Assembly (NCBI RefSeq): GCF_040892545.1
Contig: NZ_CP156079.1
Coordinates: 62,001-126,000 of the forward strand
From: Paracidovorax avenae
GTDB taxonomy: Bacteria > Pseudomonadota > Gammaproteobacteria > Burkholderiales > Burkholderiaceae_C
Direction of reading: 5' to 3'
DNA: 64,000 bases
Positions 1-9,557 of this stretch are shown here, piece by piece. Under the pieces are notes generated by a model. The model saw only the letters and a program-made list of their open reading frames with translations. It did not search any database and was not told the DNA's origin. The translations under genes were made by a program, and so were the position numbers. The stretch's first letter is position 1, and each line of letters opens with the position of its first letter.

Positions 1-866
1 ACGTCGGCGCGGGTTTCGGCCCAGGCGGCCAGGTCGGCATCGGTGGCGGGCGGGTCGCCGGCCAGGGTGGGCCAGGGCGTGTCCACGGCCTGCAGGCGGC
101 TGCCGGTGCTGCCCGTGACCTGGGCCAGCGCCAGTGCGGCGTCGTCCCGGGCCTGCTCGGCCGCGCGCGTGTCGGCACGGGCGCGTTCGGCCTCGATGCG
201 GGTGCGCGAGGCATCCTGCACCGAGAGATCGCCCGCCTTCACGCGGCGCTCGGCCATGCCGGCCACGTCGGCCAGGCTGCGCTCGATGGCGGCGACCTCG
301 GCGAGGCGGTCCTGCGCGGCCAGCAGGTCGTAGTAGGCCCCCAGGGCGGCCTGCAACTGCTGGACCTGCGTGTCTTCCACGTCGGCTTCCGCGGCGTTGG
401 CCGTGCTCTCGGCCGCCTTCTTGCGCAGCGCGCGCTTGTCGCCGCGCTCCCAGGTCCAGTCGATGCCGACGGACTTGTCGATGCGCTTGCGCGTGAGCAC
501 GTTGCCCGGGCCGGGGCCGTGTTGCAGGTCGATGGAGCTGGCCTTGGTGGTCAGGGAGGGCAGGGGCGCATGGTCGGCGCTGAGCACGTCGGCGCGCGCG
601 CCGGCCAGTTCCTGCCGGGCCTGGTTGACTTCGCTGTTGTCGCGGGCGGCGGCCAGGGCCTGGGAGAGCGTCCAGCCAGTGCCGCGCGGGGCGGCCGCCG
701 TGGCAGGCGCGGGAGCGGGCCGGGAGGATGCGGGCATGGCCGCCGTGGCCTGGGCCTGGGCCGGGTGCGGCCCGGCCAGCCAGGCGCCGCCGCAGGCCAG
801 GAGGCCGGCCGCGATCCGCAGTGCGGTGCCGCTGCGCAGGGAAAGGGAGGGGGGATTGGAACGCAT
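1..866 (-). CDS. TolC-family outer membrane efflux protein (3' end outside window)
   Basis: Reading leftward from the ATG at 864-866, the frame stays open to the window edge. The protein begins with a Sec signal (basic start, then a hydrophobic stretch ending near PAQAQA, about residue 40). A long, Ala/Gln/Glu/Arg-rich region follows with the heptad-like pattern of the TolC/CusC periplasmic helical barrel (for example QALAAARDNSEVNQARQEL and AALGAYYDLLAAQDRLAEV). The family forms trimeric outer membrane channels for RND or ABC export. It is divergent from a response regulator/kinase pair starting at 1025, so regulation by that pair is plausible (inference). Only about 288 residues are visible; the substrate cannot be told. 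Confidence 0.8.
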   Translation of the reverse strand, partial: MRSNPPSLSLRSGTALRIAAGLLACGGAWLAGPHPAQAQATAAMPASSRPAPAPATAAAPRGTGWTLSQALAAARDNSEVNQARQELAGARADVLSADHAPLPSLTTKASSIDLQHGPGPGNVLTRKRIDKSVGIDWTWERGDKRALRKKAAESTANAAEADVEDTQVQQLQAALGAYYDLLAAQDRLAEVAAIERSLADVAGMAERRVKAGDLSVQDASRTRIEAERARADTRAAEQARDDAALALAQVTGSTGSRLQAVDTPWPTLAGDPPATDADLAAWAETRAD

Positions 867-1024
867 GCCCTGTTTATCGGCGTGCGAGCCTGACCACGGC
901 CTGACCTGGCGTGCCGCCGGGCCCCGGGCGCGACACAATGCGGCTTGTGCGCCACGGTGCGGCTAGCCGTACCCGGGCGGGGCTTTTTTTCCTTCTCTTT
1001 TCTCCTTCCTTCTCTGGTGCAGCC

Positions 1025-1738
1025 ATGCGGATTCTCGTAGTCGAAGACGATGCCGTGCTGCGCGGCGTGATGCAGCGCAGCCTGGCCGACGCCGGCCACC
1101 GCGTGGACGTGGCCGCCACGCTGGCCGAGGCCGACCATTTCTGGAAGGTGCAGCCCTTCGACGCGGTGCTGCTGGACCTGAACCTGCCGCAGGATGCCGC
1201 CCATGCCAGCCCGGTGGGCAGCGGCCTGGCCGTGCTGCGCGCCGCCCGCGCGCGGGGCGACCGCACGCCGGTGCTGGTGCTCACCGCCCGCGACCGCACC
1301 GAGGAGCGCATCGCCGGCCTGGATGCGGGCGCCGACGACTACCTGGGCAAGCCCTTCGACCTGGCCGAGGTGGAGGCCCGGCTGCGCGCCCTGGTGCGCC
1401 GCACGCAGGGCACGGACGACCGCACCAGCGCCGGCACGCTGGTGCTGGACCGGCGGGCGCGCCGCTTCACCCTGCATGGCCAGCCCTTCGAGTTGCCCGC
1501 ACGCGAATTCGAGGTGCTGTGGGAGCTGATGACCCCGCCCGGGCGGGTGGTGAGCAAGCGCAGCCTGTCGGACAAGCTGTCGGACTTCGACGACATGCTG
1601 GGCGACAACGCGCTGGAAGCCTTCATCTCTCGCCTGCGCAAGAAGCTGCAGGGCAGCGGCGCCGGCATCCGCACGCTGCGCGGGCTGGGCTACATGCTGG
1701 AGGCGGCCGACGCCGCGGCGACGGAAGGAGACGCATGA
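1025..1738 (+). CDS. OmpR-family response regulator
   Basis: 237 residues. An N-terminal receiver domain starts MRILVVEDD (acidic pocket D8/D9), with phosphoacceptor D51 in LLDLNLP, the conserved Thr in VLTARD and the Lys in GKPFD. A C-terminal OmpR-type winged helix follows (about 135-230, ending RTLRGLGYML). There is a short insertion after the phosphorylation loop (QDAAHASPVG) compared with the usual compact LPG turn. The ATG at 1025 is chosen because the receiver fold begins there, although an in-frame start exists further upstream. The stop overlaps the kinase start by 4 bp, so the two are translationally coupled. Probably controls the divergent TolC-family gene or its own operon (inference). 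Confidence 0.93.
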   Translation: MRILVVEDDAVLRGVMQRSLADAGHRVDVAATLAEADHFWKVQPFDAVLLDLNLPQDAAHASPVGSGLAVLRAARARGDRTPVLVLTARDRTEERIAGLDAGADDYLGKPFDLAEVEARLRALVRRTQGTDDRTSAGTLVLDRRARRFTLHGQPFELPAREFEVLWELMTPPGRVVSKRSLSDKLSDFDDMLGDNALEAFISRLRKKLQGSGAGIRTLRGLGYMLEAADAAATEGDA

Positions 1739-3180
1739 GCGGCGATACGCCTGCCGCGCCCCCGCCACAGAGGCCGGCGCCCTCGCCGCCCTCGCTGCGT
1801 GCGCGCCTGCTGCGCCACGTGCTGGTGCCGCTGGCGCTCACATGGTTCGCGGGCACGGCCATTTCGGTGCTGGTGGCCAACGGCTTCACGCAGCGCGCCT
1901 TCGACCGGGCGCTGCTGGACGATGCCTATGCGATTGCGGCCAATGTGCGGATCAAGGGCGGGGCGCTGGACCTGGCGCTCAGTTCGCGCGAACTCAAGTC
2001 CGTGCTGTTCGACCAGGTGGAGACGGTGTATTTCGCCGTGCTGCTGCCCGACGGGTCGATGCTCTCGGGCAATGCCAGCCTGCCGGTGCCTCCGCCCCGC
2101 GACGAGGCCTATCGCTTTTCCGACATCAGCTACCGCGGGCGGGCGCTGCGGGCCGTGCGGGTGCGGGTGAGCGAGCCGCAGGCCTTCGAGGTCATCACGG
2201 CCCAGACGGTGCATGCGCGCAGCGCCATGCTGCGTGGCGTGCTGCTGTATTCGGTGGTGTCGCAGGTGCTGCTGCTGGGCGCGCTGGCGTTCTGGCTGCG
2301 GCGTGCCATCCAGGCGGACCTGCGGCCCCTGGCGGCCTTCCAGGAGGAACTGGCGGGCCGGGATGCGCGGGGCCTCGAGCCGGTGCCGGTGCAGGCCTCC
2401 ACGCGCGACCTGCAGCATCTGGGCGCTGCCGTGAACGGCCTGCTGGCGCGCGTGGCCGAGGGCGTGCGGGCGCAGCGGGAATTCGCGGGCAACGTGGCGC
2501 ACGAGTTGCGCACCCCGCTGGCGGGCATCCGCGCGCTCGCGGCCTATGGCCTGGCCCACAAGGACCCGGCCGTGTGGCACGAGCAGCTCGCCGGCGTGGC
2601 CGCCAGCGAGGCCCGCGCCAGCCACCTGGTGGACCAACTGCTGGCCCTGGCGCTGGCCGACGAGGTGCGCGGTGCCGTGCCGCGGCAGCCCGTGGCGCTG
2701 GACGAGCTGGCGCGGGATGCCGTGCTGCGCTTCCTGCCACGCGCCGACGCGGCGGGCGTGGACCTGGGCGCGCGCGGGCTGGATCGGCCCGTGGTGGTGC
2801 AGGGGCAGACCGTGCTGATCGAAGGGGTACTGGGCAACCTGATCGACAACGCGCTGCGCTACGGCCGCCCGCCGGTGCAGGAAGGCGTGGCCCCGCGCAT
2901 CACCGTGGAGATCGCGCAGGATGATGGGGCGGACGGCGGCGGCGTGGTGCTGTCGGTGGTGGACAACGGCCCGGGCATCCCGCAGGGGCTGCGCACCGAC
3001 CTCATGCAGCGCTGGGCCCAGGGCCGCGAAGGCGAACGCCTGGGGCAGGGCGCGGGACTGGGCCTGGCCATCGTGGCGCGCTATGCGGAGCTGCTGGGCG
3101 CGCGCCTGGTGCTGGGAACGGGTCCGGACGAACAGGGGCTGCGGGTGGGACTGGTGTTCGCGCCCCTGGGGCCGACCTAA
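1735..3180 (+). CDS. Sensor histidine kinase (TctE/QseC-like)
   Basis: 481 residues. A Pro-rich cytoplasmic start is followed by TM1 (about 27-49), a periplasmic sensor region of about 115 residues, TM2 (about 166-188) and a HAMP-like linker. The HisKA domain has phosphoacceptor H256 in NVAHELRTPL. The HATPase domain has the N box LGNLIDNALRYG, G1 VVDNGPGIP and G2 GAGLGLAIV. Length and order fit TctE/QseC-type kinases. It overlaps the regulator by ATGA. The signal is unknown; a metal or solvent signal is only a guess from the neighbouring efflux gene. Confidence 0.92.
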   Translation: MSGDTPAAPPPQRPAPSPPSLRARLLRHVLVPLALTWFAGTAISVLVANGFTQRAFDRALLDDAYAIAANVRIKGGALDLALSSRELKSVLFDQVETVYFAVLLPDGSMLSGNASLPVPPPRDEAYRFSDISYRGRALRAVRVRVSEPQAFEVITAQTVHARSAMLRGVLLYSVVSQVLLLGALAFWLRRAIQADLRPLAAFQEELAGRDARGLEPVPVQASTRDLQHLGAAVNGLLARVAEGVRAQREFAGNVAHELRTPLAGIRALAAYGLAHKDPAVWHEQLAGVAASEARASHLVDQLLALALADEVRGAVPRQPVALDELARDAVLRFLPRADAAGVDLGARGLDRPVVVQGQTVLIEGVLGNLIDNALRYGRPPVQEGVAPRITVEIAQDDGADGGGVVLSVVDNGPGIPQGLRTDLMQRWAQGREGERLGQGAGLGLAIVARYAELLGARLVLGTGPDEQGLRVGLVFAPLGPT

Positions 3181-3186
3181 GGCCGC

Positions 3187-3504
3187 TCAGACCGCTTCTT
3201 CGCCGAATACCGGCCGGAAGAAGCTGCGCTCGTAGCTCAGGATGCAGCGGGTTTCGTCCGCATAGCGGAAGGCCGCGATGCATTCGGCATCCTGCATCGA
3301 CTGCTGGCGGTAGGTTTCGTAGGCGGCGAGCGAGGGAAAGGTGAACATCGCCAGCGCGATGTTGTTGGCGCCTTCCGACGGCAGGAAGTAGCCGTGGTGG
3401 CGGCCGCCGAACTTCTCCACCAGGGGAATCCAGAGCCGGCCGTAGTGCTCGAATTCGGCGAGCTTGTAGGGGTCGATGACGTAACGCAGTGTGCAGGTGA
3501 TCAT
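3187..3504 (-). CDS. NIPSNAP family protein
   Basis: 105 residues, beginning MITCTLRYVIDPYKLAEFEHY, the dimeric alpha/beta-barrel (ferredoxin-like) pattern of NIPSNAP proteins; residues 40-100 carry the second half (FGGRHHGYFLPSEGANN, then YRQQSMQD). It lies tail-to-tail 7 bp from the kinase gene. Bacterial members have no settled function; the fold is shared with small monooxygenases and stress-responsive barrels. Confidence 0.8.
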   Translation of the reverse strand: MITCTLRYVIDPYKLAEFEHYGRLWIPLVEKFGGRHHGYFLPSEGANNIALAMFTFPSLAAYETYRQQSMQDAECIAAFRYADETRCILSYERSFFRPVFGEEAV

Positions 3505-3649
3505 GGCCCGATTTCACCGCATTTTCGGGAGAAACGGGCTGAACCGGTACCTGGCCCCCGGAATGCGGCGTTCGGGCCTCCAGGAGGCCTTCCAGGGGCC
3601 TCGGTGAAGCCCCCGCGCCGTTTCTGCGGGCGGCAGGGGCGCGGCCCGG

Positions 3650-4765
3650 TCAGCCGAGTGTCGGATAGTCGGTGTAGCCCTTCTCGCCGCCGCCGTAGAA
3701 GGTCTTGGAGTCCCACGGGTTGATCGGTGCGTCCTGGCGCAGCCGTTCGACCAGGTCGGGGTTCGAGATGAAGGCCTTGCCGAAGGCGACGATGTCGGCA
3801 CGGCCGCTGGCCACCGCTTCCATCGCCAGTGCCCGGTCGTAGGCGTTGTTGACCATCCAGGCACCCTTGCCGCCGGCCTTGCGATAGGCGGCCTTCAGGG
3901 CTTCGTAGTCGAACGGGCGGCCTTCCACCTCGCGCGGGCCTCCGGTGGAGCCTTCGATGACGTGGACATAGGCCAGGCCCAGCGGCGCGAGCTGGCGGAT
4001 CACGTAGTCGAACAGCGGCTGCGGATCGGCATCGACGATGTCGTTGGCCGGCGTGACGGGCGAGAGGCGGATGCCCACCTTGCCGCCGCCGATCGCGTCC
4101 ACCACGGCGCGCGTGGCCTCGAGCAGCAGGCGGGCGCGGTTCTCGATGCTGCCGCCGTAGTCGTCGGTGCGCTGGTTGGCGCCGGTCTTGAGGAACTGGT
4201 CCAGCAGGTAGCCGTTGGCACCGTGGATCTCCACGCCGTCGAAACCGGCCGTCTCCACCGCATTGCGCGCGGCCGCGGCGTAGTCGTGCACGATCCCGGG
4301 CAGCTCTTCGGCGTCCAGCGCGCGGGGCTCCGAGGTGGCCGCGAAATGGCCCTGGCCGGTGGCCTTGTCGATCAGGTAGGTCTTGGACTTGGCGGCGATG
4401 GCCGAGGGCGCCACGGGCGCGCCGCCACCGGGTTGCAGGTCGTTGTGGGAGATGCGGCCCACGTGCCAGAGCTGGGTGACGATCTTGCCGCCGCGCTCAT
4501 GCACCGCCGCGGTCACTTTCTTCCATCCGTCCAGCTGGTCGGTGCCGTAGAGGCCCGGCACGTCCGCATAGCCCTGGCCCTGGTGGCTGATGGCCGTGGC
4601 CTCGGTGATCAGCAGGCCGGCGGTGGCGCGCTGGGCGTAATAGGTGGCGGTGATGTCCTTCGGGACCGCGTTCGGCGAGCGGTTGCGCGTGAGCGGCGCC
4701 ATGGCGATGCGGTTGGCGAGCTGCAGGTCGCCGGCCTGGACGGGATCGAAAAGCGTATGGGACAA
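3650..4765 (-). CDS. Old yellow enzyme family NADH:flavin oxidoreductase (alkene reductase)
   Basis: 371 residues from a TTG start at 4763-4765, preceded by AGAGGTG at a 5-nt spacing; a GTG at 4771-4773 is the alternative. FMN-dependent TIM barrel of the NemA/XenB group, which reduces activated alkenes, nitroesters and similar electrophiles. Visible marks are T26 in APLTRNR, the substrate-binding pair H181/N184 in EIHGANGYLLDQFLK, the family segment RTDDYGGSIENR and the phosphate-binding end DIVAFGKAFISNPDL. Normal length for the family. It is divergent from the tauABC-like operon with a 317-bp gap; physiological substrate unknown. Confidence 0.93.
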   Translation of the reverse strand: MSHTLFDPVQAGDLQLANRIAMAPLTRNRSPNAVPKDITATYYAQRATAGLLITEATAISHQGQGYADVPGLYGTDQLDGWKKVTAAVHERGGKIVTQLWHVGRISHNDLQPGGGAPVAPSAIAAKSKTYLIDKATGQGHFAATSEPRALDAEELPGIVHDYAAAARNAVETAGFDGVEIHGANGYLLDQFLKTGANQRTDDYGGSIENRARLLLEATRAVVDAIGGGKVGIRLSPVTPANDIVDADPQPLFDYVIRQLAPLGLAYVHVIEGSTGGPREVEGRPFDYEALKAAYRKAGGKGAWMVNNAYDRALAMEAVASGRADIVAFGKAFISNPDLVERLRQDAPINPWDSKTFYGGGEKGYTDYPTLG

Positions 4766-4961
4766 GGGAACACCTCTTTCGAAAAAGTGGGGGGTGGGAC
4801 TAAAGGCCCGGGCCGGGCCCTCCACGGCAGAGAGCGACGTTACCGCGTTTGCGCTTTTCCTGCAGTGGGACTGCGCCGCGACGGGATATGCAAGTCGTGC
4901 TAGCGAAATCGCAGCAACCGGCGGCGCATCGCAACTTCTCCAGGACGGCCGGCTTATCTGT

Positions 4962-5020
4962 TTTGCGCATGGGCATGCGCGCAAACGGCGCTTAGCTGCG
5001 GGAAAAGCGGTTCCTATGAT
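4962..5020. promoter_or_regulatory. Inverted repeat and -10 element in the OYE/tauA divergent gap
   Basis: The 317-bp gap 4766-5082 between two divergent starts holds a near-palindrome at 4962-4985 (TTTGCGCAT, then ATGCGCGCAAA) and, 30 bp on, a good -10 hexamer TATGAT at 5015-5020 reading toward the transporter genes. The -35 (TTAGCT at 4992-4997) is poor, as expected if an activator is needed. No regulator gene is adjacent. Weak evidence; nothing else stands out in this gap. Confidence 0.3.
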
Positions 5021-5082
5021 GGTTCGGCCCGGCCACTGCCGGGTTCGAGACACCACAACCATCCAACGAAGGGGTTATCCAG

Positions 5083-6132
5083 ATGCCATTCCAGCCGGTA
5101 CAGAGCACGCCATCCACCCGCCGCCGCGCCCTGCAGCGCACGGCCCTGCTGATGGCGGGCAGTCTGCTGTGCGGCACCGCCGCCATGGCGCAGGCGAAGA
5201 AGGAAGTGGTGATCGGCTACCAGGACATGGTGGTGCCATGGCGCCATGCGCAGGAGACGAAGGAGGTCGAGCGCCGCACCGGCTACCAGGTGACCTACCG
5301 CAAGCTGGGCAGCGGTGCCGAGGTGGTGCGCGCGCTCGCGTCGGGCGCCATCCAGATCGGCGAGGCGGGCTCCTCCCCCATCGCGGCGGCGCTGTCGCAG
5401 GGCGTGCCGATCGAAGTCTTCTGGGTGCTGGACAACATCAACGACGCGGAGGCACTGGTCGTGCGCAACGGCTCGGGCGTGAACTCGCTGGCCGACCTGA
5501 AGGGCAAAAAGATCGGCCTGCCTTTCGTCTCCACCACGCATTTCCACGCGCTGGTGGCGCTGCAGGACGCCGGCATCGACCCCAGGACCGTGCGCATCGT
5601 GAACCTGCGGCCGCCGGAGATCCTGGCCGCCTGGGAGCGTGGCGACATCGACGCCACCTTCGTCTGGGACCCGGTGCTCGCCAAGGTCAAGCAGAGCGGC
5701 AAGGTGCTCGTCACTTCCGGGCAGATCGCGGCCAGGACCGGCAAGGCCACCTTCGACGCACTGGCCGTGAACCAGGAGTTCGCGCGCACGCACGATGCCT
5801 TCCTCACGCAGTTCGTTCAGGTGCTGGCCGATGCCGACAAGGCCTACACCGCGAACAAGGCGGCCTGGACGGCGGACGCGGCGCCCGTGAAGTCGATCGC
5901 CAAATGGTCCGGCGCCGAAGCCCCGGCGGTTCCGGCCAGCCTCGCGCTCTATGCGTTCGTGCCGCCGGCCGAGCAGGCCGGCCCGCAATGGCTGGGCGGC
6001 GGCAAGGAGTCGGGCGTGGCGAAGTCGCTGGCCGCGACGGCCGCCTTCCTGAAGGAGCAGGGGACTGTGCAGTCCGTGCTGCCCGATTATTCGGTGGGGG
6101 TGAACCCGGCGTGGGTGCAGCGTGCGCGCTGA
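5083..6132 (+). CDS. tauA: Taurine-type ABC transporter substrate-binding protein
   Basis: 349 residues. A Sec signal peptide ([14 protein letters not shown] to AMAQA) is followed by an SsuA/TauA periplasmic-binding fold beginning [18 protein letters not shown]. Family segments are [45 protein letters not shown] and [20 protein letters not shown]. Binds taurine or a related sulfonate in the periplasm and hands it to the membrane complex. First gene of a three-gene overlapping operon. No taurine dioxygenase (tauD) follows, so the sulfonate could differ. Confidence 0.88.
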   Translation: MPFQPVQSTPSTRRRALQRTALLMAGSLLCGTAAMAQAKKEVVIGYQDMVVPWRHAQETKEVERRTGYQVTYRKLGSGAEVVRALASGAIQIGEAGSSPIAAALSQGVPIEVFWVLDNINDAEALVVRNGSGVNSLADLKGKKIGLPFVSTTHFHALVALQDAGIDPRTVRIVNLRPPEILAAWERGDIDATFVWDPVLAKVKQSGKVLVTSGQIAARTGKATFDALAVNQEFARTHDAFLTQFVQVLADADKAYTANKAAWTADAAPVKSIAKWSGAEAPAVPASLALYAFVPPAEQAGPQWLGGGKESGVAKSLAATAAFLKEQGTVQSVLPDYSVGVNPAWVQRAR

Positions 6133-7000
6133 GCCGTCTGCGCAAGCCGCAGGGTCGCGCAGCCCTGCCTGCCGTGGGGGCGGGGGCGGATTGTCCCTGC
6201 GCGACGTGAGCGTGCGCTACGCCGGCACGGATCAGCCCGCGCTGCGGGGCGTCGATCTCGATATCGCCGCGGGCGAACTGGTGGTGGCGCTGGGGGCATC
6301 CGGATGCGGCAAGACCACGCTGCTGAACTGCATGGCCGGCTTTACCGAACCCTCTGCCGGAGACATCCTGCTGGATGGGCGGCCGGTGATGGGGCCGGGC
6401 GCCGAGCGGGGCGTGGTATTCCAGAAGCACGCTCTCATGCCATGGCTGAACGTGATCGACAACGTGGCGCTGGGCTTGCGGCTCCAGGGTGTTTCACGTG
6501 GAACACGCCAGCGGCTGGCGGGTGAGCGGCTGGCCCAGGTGGGGCTGGAGGCTTTCGCGCAGGCGCCTGTCTGGCAGCTCTCGGGCGGCATGCAGCAGCG
6601 CGTGGGCATCGCCCGTGCCCTGGCCAGCGACCCGCAGGTGTTGTTGATGGACGAGCCTTTCAGCGCGCTGGATGCGTTCACGCGCGAATCGCTGCAGGAG
6701 CTGGTGCTGCGGCTGTGGCACGGCACGGGCAAGACGATTTTCTTCATTACCCACGACGTGGAAGAGGCGCTGTTCCTCGCCTCCCGCCTGATCGTGATGG
6801 CGCCGCGCCCGGGCCGCATCGTGCGGCAGCATGGACTGGATTTCAACCGCCAGTTCCTGAAGGGCCAGCATGCCCGGGCGGTGAAATCCGGCCCGGCTTT
6901 TATCGGCTGGCGCGAGCGTGTGCTGGACGAGGTGGCGCCATCGCTGGCCCCGCAGGCAGCGGTCCGGCAGCCAGAGCATGTGAGGCATGTCCATGCCTGA
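6122..7000 (+). CDS. tauB: Taurine-type ABC transporter ATP-binding protein
   Basis: 292 residues from a GTG at 6122 that overlaps the tauA stop by 11 bp. The ATPase has Walker [11 protein letters not shown]-loop [11 protein letters not shown], signature LSGGMQQR, Walker B LLMDEPF and the switch His in [10 protein letters not shown]. An extra Arg/Gly-rich leader of about 24 residues precedes the domain, so a later start is possible. The C-terminal extension (FNRQFLKG onward) is typical of the TauB/SsuB group. A parS site (6490-6505) lies inside the coding sequence, reading through as part of GVSRGTR. Confidence 0.9.
   Translation: MRAEPSAQAAGSRSPACRGGGGGLSLRDVSVRYAGTDQPALRGVDLDIAAGELVVALGASGCGKTTLLNCMAGFTEPSAGDILLDGRPVMGPGAERGVVFQKHALMPWLNVIDNVALGLRLQGVSRGTRQRLAGERLAQVGLEAFAQAPVWQLSGGMQQRVGIARALASDPQVLLMDEPFSALDAFTRESLQELVLRLWHGTGKTIFFITHDVEEALFLASRLIVMAPRPGRIVRQHGLDFNRQFLKGQHARAVKSGPAFIGWRERVLDEVAPSLAPQAAVRQPEHVRHVHA
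6490..6505. other. parS centromere site 1 (inside tauB)
   Basis: TGTTTCACGTGGAACA, the 16-bp ParB-binding palindrome with one mismatch between half sites. It lies in coding sequence, 6.7 kb left of parA. The core CACGTG flanked by TGTTYC/GRAACA is the same as in three other sites in this window. ParB (14904-15845) is expected to nucleate here and spread. Confidence 0.85.
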
Positions 7001-7907
7001 TGAAGCGTTGACGCCGTCGCTCCGGACACTGGCGCCGCAGCCCCGGCGCGGGGCGGCTGTGCCCGATTCGACCCTGGCTCCCGCGGAAGCCGCCCCACCG
7101 CCCGCCTTGCGGGCCGTTGCGCCATACCGCCTGCCGGGCCAGGAGTCGAGCCGGGGCCTGAGCGTGGCCTGCGTCGCCGCGTTCGCGCTGCTGTGGTGGC
7201 TGGCCACGCAGCAGCAGTGGGTGAAGCCGCTGTTCCTGCCCGCACCCCCTGCCGTGCTGCTGGCGCTGCGCGATGCCTGGGAGGGGCGCATCCAGGGCGG
7301 GGAACCCCTGTGGCGGCACCTGCAATGGAGCGCGATCCGTGTTTTCGGCGCCTTCGTGCTCGCGGCCCTGACGGCGGTGCCCGTCGGCATCGCCATGGGC
7401 GTGAGCCGCGTGGCGCGCGGCGTGTTCGATCCACCCATCGAGTTCTACCGGCCACTGCCGCCGCTGGCCTACCTGCCGCTCATCGTCATCTGGTTCGGCA
7501 TCGACGAAACGGCGAAGATTCTGCTGATCTACCTGGCCTGCTTCGCGCCCGTCGCGCTGGCAGCGCGGGCCGGGGTGCGCAGCGCGAGCGTGGAGCAGAT
7601 CCATGCCGCGCTGTCGCTGGGTGCGAGCCGCTGGCAGCTGGTGCGGCATGTGATCGTGCCGGCGGCACTGCCCGAGATCCTGGTGGGGCTGCGCATCGCC
7701 ATCGGTTTCGGCTGGACGACACTGGTGGCAGCGGAAATGGTGGCGGCGACGGTGGGCATCGGGCAGATGGTGCTCAATGCCTCGAACTTCCTGCGCACCG
7801 ACCTCGTGGTGGCCGGCATCCTGGTGATCGGCCTGGTGGCCTGGACGTTCGATCTGGGCATGCGCTGGGTGGAGGCCCGCGCGGTGCCCTGGAAGGGACG
7901 GGCCTGA
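6987..7907 (+). CDS. tauC: Taurine-type ABC transporter permease
   Basis: 306 residues. A variable Pro/Ala-rich cytoplasmic leader of about 55 residues precedes about six membrane segments and the BPD permease signature with the EAA-type loop ([26 protein letters not shown]). It overlaps tauB by 14 bp; a second ATG lies 6 bp downstream. Forms the inner membrane channel with TauB. A hairpin at 7896-7921 follows directly. Confidence 0.9.
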   Translation: MSMPDEALTPSLRTLAPQPRRGAAVPDSTLAPAEAAPPPALRAVAPYRLPGQESSRGLSVACVAAFALLWWLATQQQWVKPLFLPAPPAVLLALRDAWEGRIQGGEPLWRHLQWSAIRVFGAFVLAALTAVPVGIAMGVSRVARGVFDPPIEFYRPLPPLAYLPLIVIWFGIDETAKILLIYLACFAPVALAARAGVRSASVEQIHAALSLGASRWQLVRHVIVPAALPEILVGLRIAIGFGWTTLVAAEMVAATVGIGQMVLNASNFLRTDLVVAGILVIGLVAWTFDLGMRWVEARAVPWKGRA

Positions 7908-7926
7908 ACACGGGCCCGTCCTGTTT
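7896..7926 (+). terminator. Candidate terminator after tauC
   Basis: Perfect 9-bp stem GGACGGGCC / GGCCCGTCC with an 8-nt loop that contains the tauC stop codon, followed by TGTTT. The U-tract is short, so termination may be partial. Confidence 0.5.
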
Positions 7927-7945
7927 CCGAAAGCCTGAAGAAGGC

Positions 7946-8554
7946 TTACTTCTGCAGGCCCTCTGCCTTGAGGGCGGCCTGCACGGCCGGACGGGCGCCC
8001 ACGCGTGCCAGATAGGCTTGCAGGTTCGGCAGGCCGGACAGGTCCACGCCCACGTGCTTGCCCCAGCCGCTGACGGTGAACAGGTAGCCGTCCGCCACGG
8101 AGAAGTGCTCGCCCATCAGCCATTCCTTGCCGGCGAGCTGCTCGTCCAGCCACTGGAAGCGCGACATCAGCTTCTCGCGCACGATGGGCTTGTAGGCATC
8201 GGGCGTGTTGGGCTGGAACAGCGGGCTGTGGCCCTTGTGCAGTTCCGTGCCGATGAAGTTCAGCCATTCCTGCAGGCGGTAGCGTGCCAGCGTGCCGTTG
8301 GCGGGCGCAAGGTTCTTGTGGGGCGCCTGATCCGCGATGTATTGCACGATGGCGGGGCCTTCGCGCAGGCGGGTACCGTCGTCGAGTTCCAGCACCGGCA
8401 CATAGCCGAGGGGGTTGATGGTGTAGAAGTCGGTCCCGTCCTGGAGCTTGTGGCTCTTGGTGCTCGCGAGCACGGAGGTGAAGGCCAGGCCGGCCTCGTG
8501 CAGGGCGATGTGCGGGGAAAGCGAGCAGGCACCAGGACTGTAGTAGAGCTTCAT
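7946..8554 (-). CDS. Glutathione S-transferase
   Basis: 202 residues. The thioredoxin-like N-terminal domain begins MKLYYSPGACSLSPHIAL with the beta-class Tyr and Cys positions (Y4/Y5, C10), the cis-Pro loop GYVPVLEL and the gamma-Glu-binding pair EGPAIVQYI. The helical C-terminal domain ends with the N-capping segment FSVADGYLFTVSGW. Closest in pattern to bacterial beta-class GstA: cytosolic conjugation or peroxide reduction with glutathione. Monocistronic, converging on tauC. Confidence 0.93.
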   Translation of the reverse strand: MKLYYSPGACSLSPHIALHEAGLAFTSVLASTKSHKLQDGTDFYTINPLGYVPVLELDDGTRLREGPAIVQYIADQAPHKNLAPANGTLARYRLQEWLNFIGTELHKGHSPLFQPNTPDAYKPIVREKLMSRFQWLDEQLAGKEWLMGEHFSVADGYLFTVSGWGKHVGVDLSGLPNLQAYLARVGARPAVQAALKAEGLQK

Positions 8555-8660
8555 GGTCAGGTTCTGAAGGCAGTGGAACAAGCCTGCCATGCTATAGCGA
8601 AGCGGCAATCCGTGCTGTCGGCCGGCCTGCGAGCCGGCACACGGGCGGTCACCCCGGCCG

Positions 8661-8924
8661 TCAGGCGGGCTGGGTGGCGGTTTCCAGCCGGCCGAGCCAG
8701 GCGAGGGCATGCTCCCTGCCGGGTCCGCACATGTCCTCCGAGGGCCGCAGGGATGCACAGACCGCCGGCCGCTCGGCGCTGCCGAAAATCCGGCAGCGCA
8801 TCTGGCTGTCGAGCTGGACGCAGGGAACCCCGGCCGGCTTGCCGGAGGGCATGCCGGGGATCGGGCTCGTGATGGAGGGGGCGATGCAGCAGGCGCCGCA
8901 TCCCGACCGGCATGCCAGGGCCAT
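8661..8924 (-). CDS. YkgJ-type cysteine-cluster protein
   Basis: 87 residues with the CxxGCGACC-like start ([10 protein letters not shown]) and later Cys in VPCVQL, MRCRIFG, AVCASL and DMCG, the spacing of the YkgJ family (putative Fe-S or zinc cluster). Shorter than many members but complete. Only 6 bp separate it from the FMN reductase upstream, so they are probably co-transcribed. Function unknown. Confidence 0.8.
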   Translation of the reverse strand: MALACRSGCGACCIAPSITSPIPGMPSGKPAGVPCVQLDSQMRCRIFGSAERPAVCASLRPSEDMCGPGREHALAWLGRLETATQPA

Positions 8925-8930
8925 GGACGG

Positions 8931-9512
8931 TCAGGTACCCAGGCGGCCGGCAGCCCAGAGCACCTGGTCCACGACGGCGCGCACGCGGCCATGGTGGGCG
9001 GTATCCACGAAGCCGTCCTGCGCGTCGAAGGCGTTGCCCGCATGCCCGAGGGCGAAGGCCTGCGGTGCCAGCCAGCACTCCAGGTTGATGAGCAACGGGG
9101 CCAGGTGGCTTTGCGACCGAATGCCTCCCAGGCCGCCGGGCGAGGCGCTCAGCATGCCTACCACCTTGCCGCGGAAGGGCAGGGTGCCGTCGCTCCACAC
9201 CGGGTGGCCCGCCACCGGGCTGGAGGCCCAGTCGATGGTGTTCTTGAGCAGCGCGGTGTAGCTGCCGTTGTACTCGGGCGAACACACGATCCAGCCTGCG
9301 TGGGCATGCAGGATCTCCTTGAGCCGCACCACGTCGGCGGGTGTGCCTCGTGCCTCGAGATCCGCGTTGTAGAGCGGGATGTCGAAGTCCGACAGCTCCA
9401 GCAGAGTGGTGTCCGCGCCTGCGGCGCGGGCGATGTCGGCGGCGGCGCGCGCCAGCCTGCGGTTGAGGGATTGCTGGCGGGTGCTGCCCGCGAAGACGAG
9501 GATTTTTGGCAT
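8931..9512 (-). CDS. NADPH-dependent FMN reductase
   Basis: 193 residues from the ATG at 9510-9512 (MPKILVFAGSTRQQSLNRRL); an in-frame ATG 9 bp upstream is equally possible, and neither has a clear ribosome site. Flavodoxin-like fold with the FMN phosphate loop GSTRQQS, the family motif SPEYNGSYTALLKNTIDW and SASPGGLGGIRSQ. Reduces FMN, quinones or azo compounds in the cytosol. A parS site lies 46 bp upstream of the start. Confidence 0.9.
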   Translation of the reverse strand: MPKILVFAGSTRQQSLNRRLARAAADIARAAGADTTLLELSDFDIPLYNADLEARGTPADVVRLKEILHAHAGWIVCSPEYNGSYTALLKNTIDWASSPVAGHPVWSDGTLPFRGKVVGMLSASPGGLGGIRSQSHLAPLLINLECWLAPQAFALGHAGNAFDAQDGFVDTAHHGRVRAVVDQVLWAAGRLGT

Positions 9513-9557
9513 GGCACGCATTGCAACACACGGGCGGGACAGGAATCCTGCAAGCGG

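Noticed and set aside
5020..5065. tRNA-like GGGTTCGAGACACC
   Set aside because: The T-arm-like words have no matching acceptor stem, anticodon arm or D-loop around them.
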